A DNA stretch of 6,568 bases from CAYMRB01 sp964392615. Lineage in GTDB: Bacteria; Planctomycetota; UBA8108. The stretch lies in NCBI GenBank assembly GCA_964392615.1, contig CAYMRB010000515.1, forward strand, positions 1 to 6,568, read 5' to 3'. The position numbers and the translations under genes are program-made. Shown in pieces: positions 1-5,886 of the stretch (position 1 is the stretch's first letter; each line of letters starts with the position of its first letter). The notes under the pieces were generated by a model that did not search any database, had not been told where the DNA came from, and worked only from the letters and a program-made list of their open reading frames with translations.

Positions 1-1814
1 GGGGCGCCGGTCGCTCGGTGCAGGACGCGCTTGAAGTAGTTGTCGAAGTGGAATCGTCGCCGCGTCTCGACGAACTCCAGGAATCGCTCGCCCGTGGCCT
101 TCTCGCTGAGCGGGTAGACGATGATGGACGAAACACAGCAGCCCCAGTTCTGGCCTTCGAACGCGATGTCGAGCTGGCCGTCGCGGACCTCGACGTCGAA
201 GCGCTTCTCGTCGAAGGTCGGGTCCTGGTACTTGTCGAACGTGTCGTCCGCGGGCAGGTCCTCCGTGTCCCAGAACCGGTAGTAGCGGCTCTTGAACGAG
301 TCCAGGGTCATCGTGTCGACGTGGCGCTCTCCCTCGAGCACGAGTGCACGGCGACGGTATCGTTGCACCTCGCCCCAGAAGCCCGACGGCGAGTCCATGT
401 TGACGAACACGTGATACTTGCCGTCCGGCACGTCGATGGCGAGCCCGCCGCTCTCCACGCAGATGAAGTCCTGATACAGCGGCTCGGGCTGCAGCACGTC
501 GAATGCGCGCCAGAAGCGGGCGTCCTTCCAGCCGTAGCCTCGGCCCTTGCTGTAGTTGGTGCCGGGGTCCAGACGGGTGAACCCTTCCATCACTGGACCG
601 GAGCGCGGACCGACGTCGAATGCCCACAGCGAGTCGAACGTCACCCGCGCCGTCTCGGTGTCGCGTTGCAGCCGGATATTGTCGACGAAAAGCGGCGCTT
701 CCGGGGCCGCGCCGATCGAGAAGACCAGCCGCGTGATCGCGTGGCGCATCAGCGGCCTGCCGGGGCGCGACTTCTCGCCTACGTACAGCGCCGTCGGAAT
801 GATCAGCGTGCTCGATCCCGGCGGCGCGATGGTCGTGTAGTTCACCCGCGTCCAGTAGCCTCGCGTCGCGGTGTCGCGGACCTCGACATAGAGCCGCAGC
901 GGGCTCTTCGCGTCGGTGTGGACATCGGCCATGAGGTAGTCGTAGCCCGTCCAGTCTTGCGCGGCGTCCATCGAGACGTAGCTCTTGTCGATTCTCAGAG
1001 CCTTGCGACCGTCGGTGGCGTGTTCGGCCACGACGGTGCCGCTGCCGAACGGATTGCCGTCCTCGAAAGAAGCGATCAACCGGACGGGCTCGCCGGCGAC
1101 GGCGCTTCCCTTCGCCGTCAGGACCGATCCGCACGCGTAGCAGTGGGCGCCTGGTTGCGGATTGTGACGTCCGCACTCACCGCAACGCACGGCGTTCTCG
1201 CCCGGCTCGCTCGGCGGGGCGACCGGCTTCTCCTCGGCGCCGAGCGTCGGTCGCTCGGTCAGCGGAACGTCCTCGCCGACGCGCTCGACGGAGACGTCGT
1301 CCACCCACAGGTAGCCCGGCGCCATGAGCCCGAAGCTCGGGTGAGAGTAGTCCTTCCGCTCGGTCACCTCGCCCACGTAGCTCAGCCGCGTCCAGCCGAA
1401 CGTGCCGTTCTTCCGAAGCGGCACGTACTTGCCCGCGAACATGAACTCGGTGGTCTGATTCCAAACCCCCGTGCCGATGTCCAGGCCGCGGAGATAGGCC
1501 GTGATCCGGTACCGACCGGGCTCGAGGACGAGCTTGTCGCTGCAGGCGCGGATCTTCGGGCGGTCGCCGCCGACCAGCAGGAGCGAGTGCTTTCCCGTGC
1601 GGGCGATGCTCGAGAGGCGGAACTCGCACTCGCCTTCGTAGATCCATCCGGACCACTTCTCGAAGACGTGGCCCCAGCGGTCCTTGTCCTTCGGCCGCTC
1701 GAACGACGGATCGGGAACGAGGTTCTCGCCGGCGCTCACGGCTCCGGCCACGTGGGTCGACACCGAGATGGCCGAGATGGTCACCAGGGCGAGAAGCGAT
1801 CGTAGGAGTCTCAT
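1..1814 (-). CDS. Exported multi-domain carbohydrate-binding-like protein with an internal zinc ribbon (3' end cut by window edge)
   Basis: The frame opens with ATG at 1814-1812 and stays open for 604 codons to the left edge, so the C-terminus is missing. Residues 1-28 form a signal peptide (MRLLRS, a hydrophobic stretch, then AVSA before GEN), so the protein should act outside the cytoplasm. Residues 30-178 begin NLVPDPSFE and end YLWVDDVSVE, the usual frame of a CBM4/9-like beta-sandwich. Residues 211-228 hold a four-cysteine zinc ribbon (CGEC, ten residues, CYAC). Residues 243-384, from LIASFEDG to LFVDNIRL, look like a second galactose-binding-type fold. Residues 397-567 (WAFDVGP, GYGWKD, IIVYPLS) resemble the N-terminal galactose-binding-like domain of rhamnogalacturonan acetylesterase and agarase-type proteins. 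A catalytic domain could lie beyond the window edge. The gene follows the beta-helix gene by 34 nt, suggesting one operon and a shared polysaccharide target. Domain names are from pattern recognition; the reading frame is secure, the exact ligand unknown. Confidence 0.85.
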   Translation of the reverse strand, partial: MRLLRSLLALVTISAISVSTHVAGAVSAGENLVPDPSFERPKDKDRWGHVFEKWSGWIYEGECEFRLSSIARTGKHSLLLVGGDRPKIRACSDKLVLEPGRYRITAYLRGLDIGTGVWNQTTEFMFAGKYVPLRKNGTFGWTRLSYVGEVTERKDYSHPSFGLMAPGYLWVDDVSVERVGEDVPLTERPTLGAEEKPVAPPSEPGENAVRCGECGRHNPQPGAHCYACGSVLTAKGSAVAGEPVRLIASFEDGNPFGSGTVVAEHATDGRKALRIDKSYVSMDAAQDWTGYDYLMADVHTDAKSPLRLYVEVRDTATRGYWTRVNYTTIAPPGSSTLIIPTALYVGEKSRPGRPLMRHAITRLVFSIGAAPEAPLFVDNIRLQRDTETARVTFDSLWAFDVGPRSGPVMEGFTRLDPGTNYSKGRGYGWKDARFWRAFDVLQPEPLYQDFICVESGGLAIDVPDGKYHVFVNMDSPSGFWGEVQRYRRRALVLEGERHVDTMTLDSFKSRYYRFWDTEDLPADDTFDKYQDPTFDEKRFDVEVRDGQLDIAFEGQNWGCCVSSIIVYPLSEKATGERFLEFVETRRRFHFDNYFKRVLHRATGA

Positions 1815-1820
1815 GCCGGA

Positions 1821-1824
1821 CCTC
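1821..1824 (-). promoter_or_regulatory. Ribosome-binding site of the 1814 gene
   Basis: On the minus strand GAGG (1824-1821) lies 6 nt before the ATG at 1814-1812, a normal Shine-Dalgarno spacing. It supports this start and independent translation initiation within the intergenic 34 nt after the upstream gene. Confidence 0.5.
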
Positions 1825-1848
1825 GACTCAGTGCCGCCTTCACGACAT

Positions 1849-4194
1849 TCAAGGCGTTGCGCGGAACTCGACGGCTGCGTCGCGGCCGCCGCTGACCATG
1901 ATGCGACGCAAGCGCAGGTCGGTGGCTCCCTCCGGTGTCGGTCGGTCGCCGGGAAGCCAGACTCGCGCCTTTCGAAGAGCCGCCAGATGGCGCAGGATCG
2001 TCGCGTCGTCGACGTCTCTGTGGTCCGCCAGCGGCCCGGATCCCGATCCGGACTTCGCCGGGTCGGGGTGGTCGCCGACATTCTCGAGGAACGCGAAGCC
2101 CTTCGGCGCGGCTTCCTTGTTGCTGGTGTTGATGTTGCAGCCGACGAGGCCGCCGCGAGCGCTGGGCGTCGATCGGTTCTTCCAGACAGTCTCCGCCGAC
2201 GTGCCGGGCTCGTGCACCCAGAACTGGTTGTTCAGCGCGAGGACGCTGGCGCGACTGCCGTCGCCGCGGATCTCGAAGCGGCAAGTCTCGCGGGTTCCGA
2301 CCGGCAGCAGCATGCATGTCGCCAGCGTGAAGTGGCCGCGGAAGTCATCGGCCGCGATCGTCGGCGATGTCGTAGAGGTCGCGTACGAGAAGCGTGTCGC
2401 GTCGATGCTCAACTCGCCCGCGCCCGTGAGCCGCAGTCCGGTGAGTGCGCCGGAGCTTCGCTCGTGGTACACGCCGCGGACGACGAGTCGGCCGCCGCGT
2501 CTCACGTCGTACTGACCCGCGGCCGAGCCCGTGGCGCCGGTGAAGACGGAGACCTGGTTCTTCGCCGCCGGGCCGCTCGAGCCGCCGCCGACATCGACCC
2601 ACGCCCCGCCGTGGCCACTGCCCTGGAGGGCGCGCAGTAGAACATCAGTCTTCTCGAGGCCGCTGACGCGCAGAGCGGCCGTGCGGCCGTGCTTCTGGTC
2701 CGTCGCGCCGCTGACGTTGAGCTGATCGGCGAAGATGCGGCCGCCGACCTGATCGGCGCGTTCGACCAGCAAGCCGCGTGCGTTCGGGGCGTGGATGTAG
2801 AAGTCGCGCAAGGTGGCGCGACCGGGCCCGTCGACGCGCATCACGAGCCCTCCCGGCGCTCCGGTCCAGTTGAGCCGCATGGCGGTTTCTGCCCCGCCGT
2901 CACCGACGAGCTGCACGTCGCACTCGGCGGGAATGACGATCGTCTCGGAGACCGCGTAGATCCCCATCGGCAGATGGACCACCGGCCGGCTTTCGGAGAG
3001 ACCGGCTGCGCGATCGACCGCGTGCTGGATGACCTTCCCGGTGGAGCCCGCGGGGACCTCGATGATCGTCCTGCGTCGACGCGGTGGCGTCGGAGGCAGT
3101 GCAGGCACCGCAGCGGGCACCCCGTCGTAGCGCACGACCCGCTCCGCGATCCGGCGGTGGCGGCCGCGCTCCTCGACTGCGTCCGCTTTCGTGTACACGT
3201 TGCCGACGAGGGTCTGATCGGCCCACGTCATCCGCACGCCGCGTGTCTTGCCGCGCAGGCGAAACGCGTTGTCGACGACCAGGTAGGGACCGGCGTTGCC
3301 GAGTCGGACCGCCCAGTCGCTGGTCGGGTCGAGGACGCGATTTCCCGTGAGGCTCACCGGCGAGCCCCAGGTGTGCCCCGAGTCGAAGTCGAAGAAGCAC
3401 CGCGAGCCGAGGCTGGTGTTCTCGACCACCGAGAACGCCATCAGATTCACAGCAGCCAGATCACAGATGCGCGACCGGACGAACACGTTGCGCCACGCAT
3501 GCCAGTTGCCCATCACGTTGTAGATGCCGCGGCCGCAATCCTCGAAGCGGCAGTACCACACCCAGATGTCCATCGAGTTCCAGTTCACGGTCTGCACGCC
3601 GGTCTCGCAGCGCAGGAACTGACAGCGCAGGACCTCGTTCTCCGCCTGTCCGTGGGTCTTCGGTCCGCCGAAGACGAGGCCCGACTCGACGTCGCGAAAG
3701 ACGATGTCGCTCGTCTCGTTGTAGGTGGAGAACGCGGGGCCGTAGACCAGCGCCGCTCCCGCCCGGCCTGCTCCGTCCAACGTGCACCGTCCGATTCTCG
3801 AGTACCACGCGTCCCACTGGAGCATCGTGCCGCCTTCGACACCGTCCCAGACGAAGACGCTGCGAGCCGGATGCTCTCCGAGCACGGACACGCCTTGGCA
3901 ATCGGTGTGCGCCTTGCGAACGGTCTTTACCGTCTCGGTGAGCCGGTACCTGCCGGCCGGAACATGGAGCACGCACGCGGTCTCGTGGCGGACCAGGTCG
4001 TCGAACGCGCGCTGCAGGGCCTGTGTATCGTCGGCCTTGCCGTCGCCGACGGCGCCGTAGTCTCGCTTCAGGTCACGCCAGCTCGGAAAGGGGCCGACGA
4101 ACTCCTCGCTCGCCAGGGTCCTCCGTGACACGAGAGTCACGAGGGCGACGAGCGCCACGGCGGTTCTTCGGGCGATCACGTGTCGGTTGCGCAT
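1849..4194 (-). CDS. Secreted pectate-lyase-superfamily protein with tandem right-handed beta-helix halves
   Basis: The product has 781 residues from ATG at 4194 to TGA at 1851-1849. A GTG two codons upstream (4200) is possible, but GGAG at 4207-4204 lies 9 nt from the ATG and only 3 nt from the GTG, so ATG is preferred. Residues 1-28 are a signal peptide (basic start, hydrophobic stretch, TLA before SEE). Residues 45-65 carry DYGAVGDGKADDTQALQRAF, the hallmark opening of the Pectate_lyase_3 (glycosyl hydrolase family 28-like) beta-helix, followed by VPAGRYRLTETV. A proline- and arginine-rich linker around 360-375 precedes a second, related opening (VIQHAVDRAAG, then HLPMGIYAVSETI) and another helix running to about 690. 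The last 90 residues are not recognised. Family members cleave or bind acidic or complex polysaccharides, but no catalytic acid pair or lysine could be identified, so lyase, hydrolase or pure binding roles all remain possible. It is first in a probable operon with the carbohydrate-binding gene at 1814. Confidence 0.88.
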   Translation of the reverse strand: MRNRHVIARRTAVALVALVTLVSRRTLASEEFVGPFPSWRDLKRDYGAVGDGKADDTQALQRAFDDLVRHETACVLHVPAGRYRLTETVKTVRKAHTDCQGVSVLGEHPARSVFVWDGVEGGTMLQWDAWYSRIGRCTLDGAGRAGAALVYGPAFSTYNETSDIVFRDVESGLVFGGPKTHGQAENEVLRCQFLRCETGVQTVNWNSMDIWVWYCRFEDCGRGIYNVMGNWHAWRNVFVRSRICDLAAVNLMAFSVVENTSLGSRCFFDFDSGHTWGSPVSLTGNRVLDPTSDWAVRLGNAGPYLVVDNAFRLRGKTRGVRMTWADQTLVGNVYTKADAVEERGRHRRIAERVVRYDGVPAAVPALPPTPPRRRRTIIEVPAGSTGKVIQHAVDRAAGLSESRPVVHLPMGIYAVSETIVIPAECDVQLVGDGGAETAMRLNWTGAPGGLVMRVDGPGRATLRDFYIHAPNARGLLVERADQVGGRIFADQLNVSGATDQKHGRTAALRVSGLEKTDVLLRALQGSGHGGAWVDVGGGSSGPAAKNQVSVFTGATGSAAGQYDVRRGGRLVVRGVYHERSSGALTGLRLTGAGELSIDATRFSYATSTTSPTIAADDFRGHFTLATCMLLPVGTRETCRFEIRGDGSRASVLALNNQFWVHEPGTSAETVWKNRSTPSARGGLVGCNINTSNKEAAPKGFAFLENVGDHPDPAKSGSGSGPLADHRDVDDATILRHLAALRKARVWLPGDRPTPEGATDLRLRRIMVSGGRDAAVEFRATP

Positions 4195-4203
4195 TCTCAC
4201 TCG

Positions 4204-4207
4204 CTCC
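4204..4207 (-). promoter_or_regulatory. Ribosome-binding site deciding the start of the beta-helix gene
   Basis: GGAG on the minus strand (4207-4204) stands 9 nt before the ATG at 4194 and 3 nt before the competing GTG at 4200. The spacing favours the ATG; the difference is only two residues. Confidence 0.45.
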
Positions 4208-4211
4208 GCGT

Positions 4212-4233
4212 GCCTCGCGTCGTTGCGAGAGGC
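4212..4233. repeat. Imperfect inverted repeat in the divergent intergenic region
   Basis: GCCTCGC (4212-4218) is mirrored by GCGAG-A-GGC (4225-4233), with one bulged A and a 6-nt loop GTCGTT. It abuts the TACAAT element on the plus strand and lies 18 nt upstream of the beta-helix start on the minus strand. It could be an operator, or a hairpin in the leader of the minus-strand transcript. Only sequence symmetry supports this. Confidence 0.35.
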
Positions 4234-4239
4234 TACAAT
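4234..4239 (+). promoter_or_regulatory. Possible -10 element for the 4318 gene
   Basis: TACAAT differs from the sigma-70 consensus TATAAT by one base and stands in the context GGCTACAATG. No convincing -35 box is found 16-18 bp upstream (the region around 4211-4216 reads TGCCTC). Transcription from here would give a 5' leader of roughly 70 nt ahead of the ATG at 4318. No comparable element was found for the opposite strand. Confidence 0.35.
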
Positions 4240-4272
4240 GAGCGCCGTTTCGAGCGTGGACCGTCTCCAGGT

Positions 4273-4284
4273 CCGATCGATCGG
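4273..4284. repeat. Perfect 12-bp palindrome CCGATCGATCGG
   Basis: CCGATCGATCGG is fully self-complementary and lies between the possible -10 element and the ribosome-binding site of the 4318 gene, where an operator for a dimeric regulator could sit. GATC-type palindromes also occur by chance in GC-rich DNA, so functional meaning is uncertain. Confidence 0.3.
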
Positions 4285-4302
4285 TCAGCGCAGGTCGCGT
4301 GA

Positions 4303-4309
4303 AAGGGGG
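4303..4309 (+). promoter_or_regulatory. Ribosome-binding site of the 4318 gene
   Basis: AAGGGGG (4303-4309) ends 8 nt before the ATG at 4318. An in-frame TGA at 4300-4302 rules out any start further upstream, so this ATG is well supported. Confidence 0.55.
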
Positions 4310-4317
4310 CTCCTTCG

Positions 4318-5439
4318 ATGAGTACATCAACGAGCTTGGCAATCGCCACGGCATTCGCGGTGTCGATCGCACCGGCTCTCACTCGACTCGAGGCAGACGA
4401 GGGCCAGGCGGCGAAGACCCCACGGGACACGTCGGCCACCGAGGCCCCCGCAGGCGGCGCGCGAAGCGACCGGATCAAGACCGACCCGGCACGTCTCGCC
4501 CGCATCCGTGCGGCCACGATGCCCCGGATCACCGAGCCGGTGATGTTCTACACGCCGGAGGCCGACGCCATCTGCTCGGCGCTGGAGGTGTTTCCGCCGG
4601 ACAACCCGTGGAACCAGGTGATCGAGGACTGGCCGCTCCATCCCGACTCGGACGCGATCATCACGTCGATCGGCAAGGAGAAGCCGTTTCGCTCCAACGC
4701 CGACATGGGATACATCATCGTGCCTTCGACGCAGAAGCGCGTCGAGGTGAAGGTTGCCGACTACCCCGGCGAGTCGGACCCGGGGCCCTATCCCGTACCG
4801 GACAACGTCCCGATCGAAGGCTGGCCAGGGTGGCGCAAGCGGGGTTCCGGCGACTGGCCGAGTCTGCAGGACGTGCAACGGCGTCCGGCGAAGTACGAGG
4901 CGGATCGGCACGCCATCGTCGTGGACCCCGTGGCCGGCAAGCTCTACGAGTTCTTCGTCATGGGCCGGGTCGACGGTCGGTGGGTGGCCTCCCAGGCGTC
5001 GATCTTCGACCTGAAGTCGAACAAACTGCGACCGAAGGGCTGGACCTCGGCCGACGCAGCGGGGCTGCCGATCTTCCCGGCGGTGGTGCGCTACGACGAG
5101 TTGAAGCGGGGGATCGTGGAGCACGCGATGCGCGTCACTGTGCGCAGGACGCGCCGCGCGTTTACCGCCCCGGCCACGCACTACGCCAGCCGGCATGACA
5201 ACCCCGAGTACCCCCGGATGGGTGAGCGACTGCGCCTGAGGGCCGACTTCGACATCACACCGTTCTCACGGGAGGTGCAGGCCATTCTCAAGGGGCTCAA
5301 GAAGTACGGCATGTTCGTCGCGGACAACGGGATCGACTGGGCGATCTCGGTCGCGCCGGATCCGCGGATTCCCGTCCTGCACGCGGAGCTTCGCCGCATC
5401 AGGGGCGCAGCCTTCGAGGTCGTCGTGCCACCGCGGTAG
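4318..5439 (+). CDS. Conserved secreted protein of unknown function
   Basis: The product is 373 residues, ATG to TAG. Residues 1-26 look like a signal peptide with a hydrophobic stretch (LAIATAFAVSIAPAL), although the n-region carries no lysine or arginine, which is unusual. Residues 27-65 are a low-complexity Ala/Thr/Pro/Glu linker. The conserved domain runs from about residue 90 to 372: FPPDNPWNQ (92-100), YPVPDNVPIEGWP (158-170), DRHAIVVDP (196-204), GWTSADAAGLPIFP (241-254), HAMRVTV with TRRAF and HYAS (269-291), YPRMGERLRL (298-307), KKYGMFVADNG (328-338) and a closing PDPR. I recall this pattern from uncharacterised exported proteins in Actinobacteria, Chloroflexi and Acidobacteria; no reaction is known to me for the family. 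It diverges from the beta-helix operon across 123 nt and is followed 20 nt later by the O-methyltransferase-like remnant. Membership in a conserved family is confident; function is not assignable. Confidence 0.88.
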   Translation: MSTSTSLAIATAFAVSIAPALTRLEADEGQAAKTPRDTSATEAPAGGARSDRIKTDPARLARIRAATMPRITEPVMFYTPEADAICSALEVFPPDNPWNQVIEDWPLHPDSDAIITSIGKEKPFRSNADMGYIIVPSTQKRVEVKVADYPGESDPGPYPVPDNVPIEGWPGWRKRGSGDWPSLQDVQRRPAKYEADRHAIVVDPVAGKLYEFFVMGRVDGRWVASQASIFDLKSNKLRPKGWTSADAAGLPIFPAVVRYDELKRGIVEHAMRVTVRRTRRAFTAPATHYASRHDNPEYPRMGERLRLRADFDITPFSREVQAILKGLKKYGMFVADNGIDWAISVAPDPRIPVLHAELRRIRGAAFEVVVPPR

Positions 5440-5446
5440 TCACCGC

Positions 5447-5453
5447 GAAGGAG
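5447..5453 (+). promoter_or_regulatory. Ribosome-binding site of the decayed gene
   Basis: GAAGGAG (5447-5453) is a near-ideal Shine-Dalgarno sequence. It sits directly against a TTG at 5454 and 6 nt from a second in-frame TTG at 5460; the spacing favours 5460 as the original start. Confidence 0.55.
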
Positions 5454-5459
5454 TTGAGT

Positions 5460-5863
5460 TTGATCCAGAGCGTCTCCGGTCTCCGTGTGTCGTTCGGCTG
5501 CATCGTCGTGCCCCTGTTGTTCGTGCCCGCTTCGACTGCCGTGGCGAAGGAGGTCTCCGTCACGGGTGACATGACTCTCGAGAAGGGCGCGCGCCCACCG
5601 GCCGGCTCCCTGGAAAAACGGCGTAGGGGGGGCGACGTCAAGGCGATCCATACTTCTCGGACGTCTACCCGAAGCTGAAGGGCGGAGGCTGCTTCACCGC
5701 GCACAACGTCAGTATGCGCCGTGGACGTCGAGGTGGCGGTCGCCGAGGCGGTGGTATTCAGGAGTCTCTTGCGCATCTGGAGACCGTTCCCGATCTCAAG
5801 ACCACCATCAATACGGACAGCCGCGCCGGAGTCTCCATCAGCTACAAGGCGAAGCCGAAGTAG
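5460..5863 (+). pseudogene. Remnant of an exported O-methyltransferase-like protein (core deleted, frameshifted)
   Basis: The 5' part starts at TTG 5460 and encodes a signal peptide (hydrophobic VSFGCIVVPLLFVP, then AVA before KEV) and about 25 more residues up to GSLEKR; this frame stops at TGA 5676-5678. The 3' part is in the -1 frame. It is open from 5627, just after a TAG at 5624-5626, to the TAG at 5861-5863. It reads DPYFSDVYPKLKGGGCFTAH then NVSMRR, and ends in ETVPDLKTTINTD and AGVSISYK. The string YPKLKGGGCFTAHNV matches the late strand of class I SAM-dependent O-methyltransferases (GG...HN), and the ending matches the last strands. The SAM-binding glycine-rich motif and the acidic residues of the core, normally some 120 residues, are missing between the parts. 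The junction lies near an A5 run (5614-5618) and a G7 run (5626-5632). A single extra base in the G run would join the frames into a protein of about 134 residues, still without the core. Internal deletion plus frameshift is my reading; an assembly misjoin is the main alternative. Confidence 0.65.
5726..5755 (+). repeat. Tandem 15-bp imperfect repeat encoding Arg-Arg-Gly-Gly-Gly twice
   Basis: CGTCGAGGTGGCGGT (5726-5740) is followed directly by CGCCGAGGCGGTGGT (5741-5755). The copies differ at three positions, all third codon positions, and both encode RRGGG in the frame of the methyltransferase-like remnant. This low-complexity loop follows the HNVSM motif, a region where length varies between family members. 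The synonymous differences suggest the duplication arose while the frame was still under selection. Confidence 0.6.
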
Positions 5864-5886
5864 CACGAGCTGATCGGACCGACCGT

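Noticed and set aside
18..1805. A 595-codon plus-strand open frame opposite the carbohydrate-binding gene
   Set aside because: Its translation is Arg/Val/Asp-rich without domain patterns, while the minus strand carries a signal peptide, domain motifs and a zinc ribbon. It is an antisense shadow of high-GC coding sequence.
2689..4128. A 479-codon plus-strand open frame opposite the beta-helix gene
   Set aside because: Low-complexity His/Arg/Asp/Val composition with no recognisable motif; the minus-strand frame has clear family hallmarks across the whole length.
4327..5196. A 289-codon minus-strand open frame opposite the 4318 gene
   Set aside because: Composition is typical of a reverse-strand shadow, and the plus-strand product matches a conserved family throughout.
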